64,000 nucleotides of DNA from Tupaia tana. Lineage: Eukaryota; Chordata; Mammalia; Scandentia; Tupaiidae. A model generated the notes under the pieces. The model made no database searches. It had not been told where the DNA came from and saw only the letters and a program-made list of their open reading frames with translations. The stretch lies in NCBI GenBank assembly GCA_026018925.1, contig JAKSZU010000003.1:189507639-189571638 (forward strand), written 5' to 3'. Numbering within the stretch: the stretch's first letter is position 1; each line of letters begins with the position of its first letter. A program made the position numbers and the translations under genes. Below are positions 34,290 to 49,799 of this stretch, in pieces.

Positions 34290-37200
34290 TCCCCCACCTC
34301 CCTGGGGCCAGACGGTCACTGCGCACACCGGCGCGGGGAAGCTCTTCTCAGCTGGGGCCGGAAAGGGCCCGGGTGGTGGGAAGCCGAGGGGGCCTGAACG
34401 CGAAGGCTTGGGGCTGAGCCCCGGCAGCCGTGAATCTCAACCTAAGCACTTGCCGGCAGAGGACAGAGGGAAGGCCCGGGAAAGCCCCTGAGACAGCAGC
34501 GGGTGTTCCAGGTGACAGCCACACAAAGGCCTAGGCGGGCGAGAGGGCCTGGAAGGCAGAGGAAGGCAAAGGAAGACAGGGAGAGGGAGAAGAGAAGGAA
34601 CCCTTCCTGCTTCGGAAGGCCAAGCGTGTCCATTGAGACTGCAGGAAGTAGGCGGTGAGCTCCCGTGCCCCTGCGATGCGCTGGGTCCAGAATAGGCCAG
34701 GCTAGGCTGTTCCATCTTCCCTTCAGAAGAAGCTGGGGCCACTGGGCCACTATGGCCCAACTAGGGCTCACGGTTAGTCCAACTCCGCTCGCCTAGGCCC
34801 GAGCCTAGCCATCCCAGCTCCTTCCTGGTGCCAGCTCTACGCCCAAAGTCCGGCCACCCCGGCTGGGCTGGTCCCAACTGCCTCCAACCCCAGGCCCAGC
34901 CAAGAGGCCTGGCTCCTGCCCCTCCAGCCCCACGATTGATCGGCATCCTGCCCTACGCGGTGGCAGCTTCCGGGTCATTTCATTGTAATCAGTTGTGTGT
35001 CTGGCCGGGTTAACCAACTGCGCTGGCACCATGGTCGTGCTGCAGGATTCGAGGAGGGCAAAAAGAGGGCTAGGGCCCTTGGACTGTGGCTGGGGCAGGG
35101 AGGGAAGATAGGCAGGGAGGGAGAAGAAGTGAGCCAGCAGCCTGGAAGGGGTGGGGAGTCTAGCTTTCTTTAGGCAGTGAGCTTCTCCTGGTCAAGGACT
35201 TTGATAGATTTTCCCAGCTTCACACTCCACCCTGCCCTGTCCGGTTTCCAATGCAAATCCTGGTTTCTTATTGTTTTTCTTTGAGAAAAGCAGAGACCAA
35301 GAGAATATTTCCAAGTTGACTGTTATTCCTCAAGCCCCTCACATCCTGGAGTAGAAGGCCCAGGTACACAGAGGCCTAAACACAAAAGCCCCAAACCAGA
35401 GCAACCTGGTGGGGCAACTGCCCAAATGATACAGCACACAGGGCAGTGAGTGCCAGCCCTCTGGTTCCTGCAATGCCCAGAACAGGAAGGACCATGATTA
35501 ACACTTGGTCACCTACCCATCCTGACCAAGGCCCAGGAGACCCACAGGGGAGCAAGCAGGATGCACAGACTCTTCCGAGCCAGGGACAACACTCCCAGGA
35601 GGTGTGAGCTGGGCACAGAGACTGAGATGGTTTTTCTGCAAGCAAGTTGCCCTACCTGAGCAGCCTGTGAGATGTTGACTGGTTTGGTCATGGCTTTGAG
35701 GGACATAGAAAGAGAATCAGCCAGCAGTCAGTAGGAGAGATCAGACCAGAAGAGTTCCAAGGAGCAGAGGTCAAACTGACCATAATCTCCCCAGGGTAGC
35801 AGGGTAAAGGGTGGCCTGGGAAAGTAAAGGAGCCCCAACCCCCGGTGCCCTGCAGTCAATGCACACCCATTATGACCCCTCCTTTTTTAAAGAGACAAAA
35901 GGGCCAGTTAGTAGGGGTGGGCAGCCTCACAGGGTCATATCTGTAGAGACTGGCATGAGGGAACCGCTCCCCGCCATGTCTACACCAGAACTGAGTCCTG
36001 CAAGATACATGTCCACAACACAGAGGGTCCTGCACAAACAGTATCCCGTAAGTGTATTGAAGCCATCCTAATACCCGCTCTGTAGAACTCGGTACATATA
36101 AATTACTCAAGCTACACACAAATCCCCACACTGTGCAGTACACGGGAAAACACCTCTGGACTACATGTGCAATACACTGTACACTCGTTTACACCAAACA
36201 TCACTCACACACCCTTTTGTAGGTAGACCCTGACTGAGTGGTGAAAACCCAGCATTCAGAATTGCACACACATACAGCACCCACAGCAAGCACACCCACA
36301 TGTCCCTCCTGCAGGGAATCTGTAGGGGAGGGCCCAAACTACAGAGGAGAGCACTGGTATGTGCAGACCTGGGGAGAAAGCTAAGCAATGAGAGAGAGTG
36401 GCAGATGGTATTACAGATAGCAAGATAGACAACAGGCTGGTGACACCAACAGGGTCCAGACTCTCCAAACCTGAAGACTGGTGTGGACCCCGATGGTCTA
36501 TTTTCTACAGTGGAGAAGGAGTGGGCACTGGATGTCCCAAAGCTGCTTTCTCTGTGGGGTATGTTGACAGAAGGAAGCATTTTAATTCCCAGGTTTGTTC
36601 CTTGTCCTCAGTCAAAAAGGCACCTACCTCCTGGTGTCACCTGCCTAGGTGACGGGAGTCACTCTCCAATGGTGCCACCCCTTTCCACCTATCATTTCTG
36701 GTTAGTTGGCTGGGCAGAGTCCATCCAGATTTCTTGGCCAAGTTCTGTGTCAAATACAGGAATGACTATCTAAGTGACAAAGGAAGGCGACACATTCCTT
36801 CATTCCAGAACAGCAGCTCAAACTGGGTAGAATCCATGCAGCCCCTTTCTCCAGGTCCTTCCACCTGGGTCAATATTTCCTGAACCGTGGAAGCAAGAGG
36901 GCTGTTTTTCCTGGCAGTGAACACATGCAGAGATGGTGACACTGCAAGCTGGGCCGGAGGAACTGGAAGTTCAAGAGATGGGCTGGGTGCTCGTGTTTTG
37001 AGTAGGGACAGCCTGGGAACCTTCCCTGTGAGGCAGACAGGAGCCCAGGGCACTTCAAGGCCCAGCCTAGTCTGGGAAAACCTTCTGGCATTGCCCAGGA
37101 TGGGGACAAAAGGAAATCGGAAGTCAAAATTAGTTTGGAAAGGAACGCAAAATTCCAGGCACGTTTCTCCCTAATCCTCCTCGCTTTGGAAATCGAACTT

Positions 37201-38100
37201 TCAAGTGAAGGCAAGTTTTCTGAAATTACCTCCTTGGCTCCCTCCTCCCAGGGCACAGGCCGCCCAGGCCCAAAGCAGTGGAGGCGCCATCAGCCAAGCC
37301 AACCCAGGGAAGTGTGTACCCCCTTCCCCCACCCACGGGCCTGGGAGGCCTGGGGCCATCATAGTTGCAGTTAGCGAGAGGCAGTGGTGTGTTTTTTTGC
37401 TTTCATTTTTTTTTTTGTTTGTTTTAAAGTGTAAACCAACCCTGAAATATCTTAGGGCTCAGGAGACTCTGGCTGATCCCAAAAGATGGGAGGCAATTGC
37501 AGGGAGACAGATCGAGAGCCATCAGGAATGTTACGTGGTCACACAGAAGCACACACCGGTGGTGAGGAGGGTGGTTCATCCCGATTCTAGGCTCTAAACT
37601 CTGCAAACTATCTCTTCCTGCCATCCTCCTATCCTCTCTACCTGGGCCAAAGTCTCTCCCACCCCCCAAAAAACAATGAAGGCGAAACCTGTCAGCTTCA
37701 TTCCAATGGATGCTGGATTTGGCGACCTTGTTTGTTTCCCCTTTTTAAAAACAAGCAACAACAGCCAAGAGATGTCCCACACAACCTAAGGACTCACAAG
37801 GGCCTCTGCAGGCTAGTTCCCCCACGAATGCTGGCCTGGGGGATCTGGGCCTGGCGTCTGGCACAGAAAAAACAGTCTTAGCTCCCTCCCTGGGCCCTCT
37901 CTGACTTTTTGTTCAGGATTCGGCTTTGGCTCTCCCCTGAAATGCCTGTTTGTACCTTCCCACCTCCTATCCTCCTGGAAAAAGTTCAGATCCAGCCTTG
38001 AAATCCTGCCCCGTTCCTGCAGCAGAGCAGAAATGGAAGCAAAGGCCTGGCCGCTGCACCGGGGACTGCGGACCAGGGACGGACAAAAACACCAGTCTCC
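34290..38100. other. Unique sequence downstream of SIX3, no gene seen
   Basis: No SINE, RNA gene or coding exon. Open frames are short and unrelated to families I recognise. A T-rich run lies near 37391-37427. Confidence 0.5.
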
Positions 38101-38109
38101 GGGAATGAT

Positions 38110-39358
38110 AAGAAAATGGAGAATACTGTATTTGCTTTAGAAAGTTTTTACATATAGATAAACACGCAGTTAGGATAACAGTAAAAGCGCCCTATTGGGA
38201 GTGAGAGATACTTCGAAAGCAGCTAAGAAATACTTGAAATAGCTTTTGCATAAGAATACTACAATCTCACTCTCTGCTTTCTGCTTTCTCCAGCGACGGG
38301 GTCCCTCTTCCTAACCCAGGCCACCTCGCAGTGCCTTGACTACCAAGTCAACACCAGGAACACGAGAGGGCAGGGAACCCCAGAAAGGAGAGGGACAGGT
38401 GAGCGGAGAGGAAGAAGAAAGGAGAAGAGAGAAAGGAAGAGAATGGGAGAGGAGGAAAAGCAATATCATATACAGGCAATTTCTACACATATATTACAAA
38501 CTGGGAAAATGACCGATCATTAAGATATACATAATTCATATAAAATTTTGAAATAAAAATAAAAATCTGTTACAGTCATAACTATTCTTTTTCCACATTT
38601 ATAACCAGTACCCACACAGGCAGTGACAGAGTGGAGAGAAAAAGGTGCTTACGAAGAAAATGATTGTCTGCTGAACAAAAAACAGAAGATTGCATCTTGT
38701 TTGACCAATACTTGGACTCAAAAACAGAGAGAAGAAAGAGAGAGAGAGAGAGGAAAAGGGGGAGAGCAACAAAGGCGAGAAACATTTGCTATTTCCCTCT
38801 CAAGGAGTTCTTTTTTTTTCCTTTCTTTTTTCTTTTTTAACAAATTCGGAACGGAGATGGCGGGTTTTTTTTCTTTTGTCTGTTTTGCTTTTGTCGTCTT
38901 GTCGTCGTGGCGGTTGGTTTTTGTATAGTTGACTCTTTAAATCATTTTAGACTAGAGAGAATATTTTCCCAGATACAAATAAATCGTCATGCAGGTGGGG
39001 TGCCAGGTCCGTGGGAACAGAAAGGAGAAGCCGTGCTTGTCCTAGAAAGTATACAATTGTCACTTCTTATGCTTTTTTTTTTGCCCGCAACATCAGCGTT
39101 TGTGACTGTCTGTTGGCGTCGCGGTCCTTTGGGGTGGCCGTGGTGGTAGATGGTGGTTGGGGGTTGTAGATGGTTTGCGGATAATTTGTTATTTTTCTTG
39201 GGTTTTATATATTTTTTTGACCGGGGTGGGAGTGTGTGGACGTATGTGTGTGTATGGTTGTGTATCCTGATTTCGGTTCATTCTGGGGATGGAGAAGGAG
39301 GAGGAAGAGGAGGAGGGGAGGGAGGAGGGGAAAGAGGGGAGGAGGGCGGCCTTGGCTA
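38110..39358 (-). other. SIX3: Probable SIX3 3' untranslated region
   Basis: Downstream of the stop the transcript would run through a CU-rich tract (39284-39350, purine-rich on the plus strand) and then T- and A-rich sequence, typical of a regulator's 3' UTR. I find no AATAAA or ATTAAA on the minus strand between 37.4 and 39.36 kb. Only variant hexamers appear, such as AATATA (38490-38495) and AATACA near 38130. The 3' limit is therefore a guess. Confidence 0.4.
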
Positions 39359-42529
<3,171 letters not shown>

Positions 42530-42629
42530 TCAAGATTCAGCGATTCCACAGCAATCGCCCTAATGACAACAGCCTCATAATATCTCCCCTAAATCCACAG
42601 TGAGTGCAGCATTGAAACATTTTGTTTCG

Positions 42630-42710
42630 CTTTTCTATTGGTCTGCGGCGTGTCGTTGTGGCGTTGCCACAGCAACCACTGCCAATCACTGTCAGCCCTG
42701 CCAATCAATA
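42630..42710 (-). promoter_or_regulatory. Candidate SIX3 proximal promoter: CCAAT boxes and RFX X-box
   Basis: About 430-500 bases upstream of the ATG lie ATTGG (42637-42641), a perfect X-box half-site pair GTTGCCACAGCAAC (42663-42676) and two CCAAT boxes (42682-42686 and 42701-42705). The X-box fits the RFX consensus GTNRCCNNRGYAAC. CCAAT boxes bind NF-Y and are typical of TATA-less promoters. I see no TATA box. The motif orientations allow divergent transcription; in human and mouse a noncoding RNA (SIX3-AS1/Six3os1) is known to start near SIX3 in the opposite direction. Confidence 0.5.
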
Positions 42711-42799
42711 CCGAGAACGTAAGGACGGTTTTACCACTTAGCCAGAGGGGGGGTGGGAAGGAGGGAGAAGGGGGAGAAAGAGAATTTTTTTTTTTTTTA

Positions 42800-44860
42800 A
42801 ATCTTTGCAACTCTTAATCTCGCCACTTCCCCCTCTTCTGTGGCCTCTTTTCTGTCTCCTCTTTTCCCTCGCTATCTCTAAGCCTTTTTCTTCCCTTTTC
42901 TCCAAAGAAGTTGATCTAGAAATTCGAAATGCCGTGGGCACAGAGTAGGTGAATGGGATGAGCAGTTGGGACGGGGTATTTTGGTGGGAGGCAACAGGCT
43001 CCCCACCCCTCAGGAAGGCTGGCAGTCCAGCCCGCTGCAAGGAGAGGTCCTGGGCCGGGCCACGCAGGCACGGTTTGCACATGGTGTGCACGTCGGGCTG
43101 CCTCTTTCTGCCTATGTGAGCACTAATAGTGGCGAGGAAGAAAGGAGAGATGAGATCATGGGGCCCACCGAGCTCTGACCCTGGCCCTGCAGTCCTCAGT
43201 GCCTGCCAGGGATCCTGGATTCTGGGGGGCATCTGGCGCCAGGGAGCCTGAGCCCAGTACCCAGGGTGCTGGAGGTCGGTGCCCTCATCTACATTCACTC
43301 CAGCTCTGTCTGTATCTGTTGGGCTTCTCTTTACTCTAGGCCAAGAAGCCCTGATGTCCCCCATTACTCTGTATTTTAAAATAACAGTCTAAACAACACT
43401 ACACTTCTTACCATTTAAAAAAGCAACCGGATTCTTTGTTTGCCCCTAGAATTCAGCTGCCTCCCTGAGGAGATAGGGAGGAGCTTCGGGAGCCCAGAAG
43501 CCTGGGAGCTCCTTGGACCCCTGGCCAATGCTCATTTCCCCCTAACCCCCCCCCCCCCCCATGCACATACACACTCACTAAAGGAGCCCTGAACCTGCCC
43601 ACCAGCCCCAGGCCTTCTTGAAACTCAAACTTCGGAGGCCACCACAGGAAGGAGATAAGGTCTGAAAATTGTTTGTTTGCTTATATTGTAAATAATAATA
43701 AAACTGTCTTAATTTCTCTGTAGAAAGTAACAGACCTCAAAAGGCCCATAGAACGCACAGGGCCTTCCCTTTCTCTGGCCAACACAGTCCCCAGGCTGGG
43801 CATGGGTATTTTTTCTTAGGTATGTTGCTTTTAAGAAGATGTAATCAGCATCTTGAGCAGGACTTCCCTTTGTGAGGCTTCTGTAACTATGGAAGTGTGA
43901 TTTACGCAGATTTGTCGGGGTCAGAGACGTCTTTGCCCGCGCACTGTGTATATTTAGACAGGACTCGGTTTGGTGTTAAAAAGTGTATATGTTGAATGGA
44001 TTCACACACAGTAGCCAACAATGCCCACATTGTCGGCCCGTGTACAACGCGTATTGAAACGCAGCGCCCAGACTTCAACTAATCTGCCCTCAATAAAGCT
44101 GAAATAATTATCCTAAGCTGCCTTTCCAGAAGAAAAATCATTGAGGAATTCAAAACTTTTTTTTAAAAGATCTTTTCTGCATTCCGATGCAGATCTGGGG
44201 GTGAGGCACTGAGTCCACTCCACTTTGGAGATCTCAATGAGGGAAGAGAGAAAGAGAGATTGAGAGAGAATTTAAATGGAAAATCTAATGTGATTGGGGC
44301 TGCCAGTGTCCCAGCCGCTAAACCCCGAGCTCAGGCCCGGCTTAGGCCTGACTCCCATCGTGCCAGGCCTGGAAGATGAAGATGAAGTGAAAGCTGTTTA
44401 GGAGGTTCTAGGGCTGCCAGAAAGCTCTGGGTTGGGCGAGGGGCCGATAATGGTTCACTCAGCCGGTGTCAGCTGTAGGTAGCGGGTCCTAATCCCGCTG
44501 ACTGGGACACAGAAACAATACCCCCAAAGGGAAGCTCCTCCAAGCCGCAGCATTTAGGGCTCTCTCCCCTCCAAATGTCTCCCTCCGGGCCCTGGGTCCG
44601 TTTCTGCTTAGCTGCGAAGCTCTGGGCGGCCGTTCACTGCGGGGCCCATAAAGAGCCCAAAGGTTGGGACACAAAAACCGACACTTCATCTTTTCTACCC
44701 GATCCCTTTCTCTCGTAGGGGAAGGATTACAGACTGTAGGGTGGGAGGGGGAAGGGGCAGGAGGAGGAAGCGGGGGAGGAAGGAATGAAAAAGGGGAGGG
44801 GAGTGGGTATTGTGCCGCGTGTGGGGGGAGAATTCCTACGGGTGGGTTTCCGAATATTGT
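42800..44860. promoter_or_regulatory. SIX3 upstream region, gene-free, with candidate conserved block at 43.66-44.16 kb
   Basis: No coding sequence is seen. Within it, 43660-43720 and 43960-44160 are AT-rich and hold ATTA/TAAT cores (an AATAATTATCC stretch near 44104), a GCGTATTG stretch and a pyrimidine run, unlike the surrounding sequence. A poly-C run sits near 43548-43560. The block is a plausible proximal enhancer, since SIX3 enhancers are known within a few kilobases upstream in vertebrates, but conservation cannot be judged here. Confidence 0.3.
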
Positions 44861-44869
44861 GTTCAACTT

Positions 44870-46420
44870 TTTGAAAGCAGCTCGTGACCCCGAAACTGCA
44901 TCCCCCCGGAGCCGGGGATCCAGGCGCCGGACGGGCGGGTGAACCCGGCCAGTCCCCTCCCAGTCCCCGCAACCCCCGCCTCCGGGTGGGGGCGACCTGG
45001 CCTCTCCCAGCCTTTGCCCGGCCAGCCCCCGGAGGGAGGCTGGGCAGGTGCGGCGGGATCCGCCGAAAGCGCAGAAATCGAAAACCGTTGCGGCTCCGGG
45101 AGAATTGAGGCTAGCGAGACGGAGATTCCTCTCCGCGACACCCTCTGCACCCCAACCTCTGCCCTGACGCTTGCCGACCTGCCGCACCGGGTCAGCTCGG
45201 GTGGCGGCCGAGGTTCGGGAACGTGAAGTCGGGAGGAGGGCGACCGCGAGGCGCGCAGCTTTGTGAGCCTGGACCTGGTCGGGCGCAGCGGGGAAGGCTG
45301 CAGCCCGGGGTTGTCCGCGCCTCCCCGCAGAGCCGAGGTCCACGCCGCCCACAGCGTCCACCTCGCAGTCCCTCTGCCACCGGCATCTCTGGGCTCCGGC
45401 TCGAAGCACCACGCCGGAGCCTGAAGCGGGTGAGTTGAGAGTCCGGAAAGCTGGGGAGGAAGGCGGGACGGCAGGTCTCCTCGAGGATGGCCGCCTGACT
45501 CGCGGACTCCCCAGGGTCTCGGTTTAGGGGTGCTGAGTGTGCGGTTGGGTGGGAAGGGGGGCCGTGGGGCGTCAGAGCGTCCCCTCCCCAATTCCCAGGC
45601 GCTGGGCAATTGGGGAAAGGAGTAGGAGGAGAAGGACCTCGGGTTCCAGGCCCAGGCAGTCTTCCTCGCTGGTCTGGGGACCGTCATTGGGCAGAGCGAG
45701 CACCGAGAGATGAGCCTGGCGGACTCCTGGGTGGGGGAGCACGGGGAGGACGCCTGCACTCCGGGTACCTCAGAGCGGCGAGGCCCGAGTGGACAGCTCA
45801 GCTCGCAGGGTCTCTTGGTCTCTCTCCCGTGCCCTACGGCCGCTCAGACTCCTCTATCTGGGGCTCGGCGGCAGTACAGGTCGAGGTCACCTGTGCAGAA
45901 CGAGACTGCCGCCATCGTCCCAGCTGCAATCCCGGGCGGCAACCCGAAGATAGGCGTTCAGGTAATGCAGGAAGAGAGGGAGTTTGGGCTGGAGAGTGGT
46001 CTGGTAGCACCAGGACCTACAAGACGTTTATGTACAAATGTCAACCCACCCCAAGAACTGGGACTACCTCAACCCCAGCAGAAGTGCAGGAAAGACCCCC
46101 ACTCTCTCCCTGTTTCCCGTAACAGGGAAAACTAATGGTCTGCAGACCCCGGGAGAGGAGGATCCAGAGGTCTGGGGCAGCTACCCCCACTCAGCCTTGC
46201 TCAGCTCTAAACCGCAGTCCCAGATCTCAGGGGAAAGGTTTGTCCAGGGGGGGCAACGCCCCTTCCGGCCCCAAAGACGTCCGGAGGCGGGGGCTGGCCT
46301 GGTGGCCCAGAGTCTGGGCCTCCCCGAAAGCTGCAAACTGAGGCGCTAGGCGCCAACTGCCAGGGAGGGCGCAGAGGAGCGCGGCACGCCGGCGGGGAGG
46401 CCGCGGAGCCCTTCAAGGAC
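44870..46420. other. CpG island 2.7-4.2 kb upstream of SIX3
   Basis: Dense CpG and GC-rich sequence with long spurious open frames on both strands. A strong plus-strand splice donor (GCGG then GTGAGT at 45430) lies inside it, which would suit a first exon of a transcript running away from SIX3. No protein is recognisable. Confidence 0.4.
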
Positions 46421-46499
46421 CCCGATTACTTTCCTTTGAAAAACAACAACAACAACAACTGCTCTCTCCCCGCGCCCCCGCCCCCCGCCTTAGCCTCCG

Positions 46500-46820
46500 G
46501 GGACCGGCGCTCCAAGCAATTGTCGCCTGGGACAGTAAACACAGCTCAGTTGCCTCAACTTTCTCCGTGCATAAAAGTTCCCGGCGTGCGGGGAAATTTG
46601 AATATTTGATCAGCCCCTTTGAGTGACCCTCATTAGCCCGGCGCCCTGCTAAGGCCCCGGCATTGCAAGAAAGCTGCTGGGCCCGGCATTTGTACGCCTT
46701 GTTAGCGCCGCTTAATGAAGCCGCCCCTACCGCTCAAAGGCGGCCTTGGGCCCGGCGGCGCGCACCTCTCCGCACCCGGCTCTGCCTAATGAGCCCTGTC
46801 GCCCGCTAAAGGCTCCTCCG
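46500..46820. promoter_or_regulatory. Candidate enhancer: FOX and homeodomain motifs in a CpG-rich block
   Basis: In about 300 bases I see CAATTGTC near 46518, GTAAACA (46535-46541, forkhead core), CATTAG (46631-46636), TTAATGA (46712-46718) and CTAATGA (46786-46792), set in otherwise GC-rich DNA. ATTA cores kept in GC-rich sequence suggest selection. Regulatory function is inferred only. Confidence 0.35.
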
Positions 46821-46983
46821 CCCCCCACATCCTCAAACAAGAGAAGTTTGGCTGTCTTGGGCCACGGCACATCCCATTGCCAGGCCCAGGAAGGTGGGCA
46901 CGAACCCAGCCTAGCAGGTAGTGGGACCTAGCCCGAGACAGAAGCTGGAGCCTTGGGGGATATACCCATATTAGTTGTGCATG

Positions 46984-46987
46984 CACG

Positions 46988-47021
<34 letters not shown>

Positions 47022-47022
47022 G
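46984..47022 (+). repeat. (GT)n microsatellite
   Basis: Simple alternating GT run of about 19 units. Confidence 0.9.
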
Positions 47023-47029
47023 CTTTTGC

Positions 47030-48150
47030 AGGAGGCCTAACCCAGGGTGTACACTGCCAACTTCTCCCAAGAGGACAAATTGCAAATCAATTAGTCACCC
47101 CAGTGCCTTAAAGGTGCATCTGGCCTAATGTTGGGGTTGTAGAAAACAGATACCCAGGGGAGTGTCAGCTTTCTATCTTCCTTCCTCCCTAATTCCTTTG
47201 GCCTTCACTGACCAGGAAGTCCACATGTCTTCCCACTAAACCTCTTCTGACGGGCAGAATTGGTGTGCTAAAGCTTGATTTCAGAGAGGGTAGGCAGGCT
47301 CAACTCCCCAAGTCATCACTGCCCCCCACAATCCACAGAGCCCAAACACAGTCAGCTGCTACGGTCCTTTGCAGTAGGGAAGGCAGGTTATCACAGCTAA
47401 TCTCCTCCAGCCTCTCGCCCTCCATCATCCCTTCTCCAGTCTTTCTTTAATCTTGTTTCTAGTTCTAGAGGGTCTGAGTGTCCTGGGCAGGACCACTCTG
47501 TACAGGGGCAGAGATGGCACCCACTATGGACCTGAAGGAGTGTGAAGGAGGGAGTGCCCTGGCAGGAAAGGGAATCAAAGCAACCACCTACTTCCCTCTT
47601 TCCTTGGGGTAGGTAACATGGTTGGTTAGTAAATATAAAAGACCTATTAGAAATTGTACTTCAGCCTTATAAAGAGGAGACTTTTCTTCTCTCTAAATCC
47701 CCTCTTTCCTCTGATGCACTTTTCTCTGAACAATGTTATTAGTTCAAGGTCCCCCCTCACTCCATCCTTGTACACCCAGCTCTTGGGTCCTTAAGGGTTA
47801 TGTTTGTGGGATTAGTGCACTGGGCGTGAGAAACAGGCTGCTCTGGGGTTACACTAGAGCCTTCTGGGGGTCCTCCTCCCCATGCCCACAGTCCCTCAGA
47901 CACGTCATGGACCTGGTTAGGTTGGTGACCTCAGGATCCCATCCCAGGCAGCTGTCTCTAGGAAGGAGTCAGATGGGGCCAGGTAGGCCCTGAGATAGCA
48001 GAGCCCTCTAAGCCCATCTGGTCTGCTCCTCTTCTTCCTGGAGCTCCATCAGCATGCCCTGTCTGGCTTTCCATCCCACACTCCCTAGTTCAAACCCAAA
48101 CTGACAATCTTTAGGGATCATCTGTGAACTGGGCAAAGGCCATACCCAGG
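47030..48150. other. Unique sequence, no gene seen
   Basis: No repeat, RNA gene or coding pattern is recognised. The open frames are short and have no family resemblance. Confidence 0.5.
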
Positions 48151-49320
48151 CCATGATCCAACCAAGGGGCAAAAGTAGGGGCGGGGAAGCGAGGGGTGGG
48201 CGCTATTGGAGAAAAAGGGACCAGAGGCGGAGGGTAGAACTCAGCCCTGTGGCCCCGAGGCCAGGTCCACCGGCTGCTCGAGGGAGGAGGCAAGGGGAGG
48301 GGGCTGGGAGTCCGCGGGCAACCGTCGGGGCAGCAGGGACCTCAGGCGTCGGCGTGGGGGGCTAGATCCGGAGGAGAGGGGCGGGGAGGCGGGGGTCGGG
48401 GGAGCGCACAGGGCGGAGGGGGGTACGGCTCTTTAAGAGCCACAGTGCTGGCAGTTGAGGCGCGCGGCCCGGTGCTGGTAGCGCACTGACCCCGAAGGGA
48501 ATTTAGCGGGAAGGGAGCGGCCAGGCTCCGGGGGCTTTGTCCAGGGGCGCCCAGAGAGGCCGAGGCACAAGAATAAGGAACGGCCGCGGCATGAAAGGCC
48601 GCGCGGAGCGGCGGCGCTGCTGCTCTTGACTTCTGGGCAGGGTTTAGAAAGCCTGCCCTGGCTTAAGCCGAGCCGCAGGTGCTGGGCCCGGCCTGCCGAG
48701 TCCGCGGGCTCTGAGTCCCCAGCCTTCCAGTCGGGGAGGCGTGGGATGAGGGTGCCCTGGGGCGGCGGGGACATGGCCAAGTCGCTCTTGCCTCTACCGC
48801 TCACGGAGGCTAGCTCAGGGCTTCCAGCCTGACGGGCCGTGTCTGGCATGATCAGAGAAAGATTTCTCTTTTCCAACTTCGCCTTTTGGTTTGTGTGCCC
48901 ACCTCACGCAGCTCCGGAGCCAGCCAACCCCAACTGGATTCTCAACAGGTGGCCGGGTAAGTCGGTTTAAAGACTTGTGGTTCCATCTCAGCCCCTCCCC
49001 ATCCCCTTCCTTCTCCCTCCCTTTTCCCCCTGGTCGAGCTGGAGTTCCCGGTGCTTCTCCCGCAGGCGTGGGCGGAAATGGGGCGGGGGGGGGCGGGGAG
49101 GGGAGTGGGAGAGGCTCCCTCATCCTGGGGTTCTCCAAGCTCCGGGTTCCAGGCCACAAAGGGTGGCGAACGCCCCCCGCGAAGTTCCACCCATAATCTC
49201 CGGGTCCCAGTCACTCTCAACTGCTTGCCTGGGCCGCGGAACTCTAGAGGGGGACGGAGAGCGCGCCGCAGCACCTTAAGGGCGAAGCCAGTAGGAAGGG
49301 GGGCTGGGGACCCGCAGGCC
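48150..49320. other. GC-rich/CpG island region upstream of SIX3
   Basis: G-rich runs and frequent CpG without a recognisable coding exon. A 15-base odd palindrome (GGCTCTT-T-AAGAGCC) sits near 48428. Confidence 0.4.
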
Positions 49321-49799
49321 GGGCGGCCTTTGTGTTGGGGTTTACAGAAGAAACTGGGCTATTCATCCTCTTTTATAAGAAATCCGGGATCTGGCCGGGG
49401 GAAGCCTGGCAAGCCCTACAATGGCGGGAGGAAAAGCGTCTGGGCAGCCAGGGGTACGGGCAAGGGTAACAGCGAAGACGGTGGAGGGAACAAGAGGGAA
49501 AGCAGAGGGGAGCGAAGGCGCTAAATCCTGGGTGTCCGAGTGAGTGAAAAGTCAGAAACTGTCCCCAGAGCACGCCACAAACAGGCGCCTGCGCCCGCAG
49601 CGCATACACTCTTCCACGCGTGCTCACACCCATTCCACTCAGGTAGCCCACGCATGCGGTTCTTGGCCGTGCAGGGTCGCACACCCCGGCAACCAACGCC
49701 CAGCGCAGAGCACTGCGGCTCCCCTCTCCCAGCCACCTGACCAGAGCCCTCCCAGCCCTGCACCGGCTCCCAGACTGCGGGAGCTGGGAGGGCTTCCAG

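Noticed and set aside
44489-45759. Open frames of about 300 codons on the minus strand
   Set aside because: They overlap each other in different frames within a CpG island, are Pro/Arg/Ser-rich and show no domain; GC-rich DNA lacks stop codons by chance.
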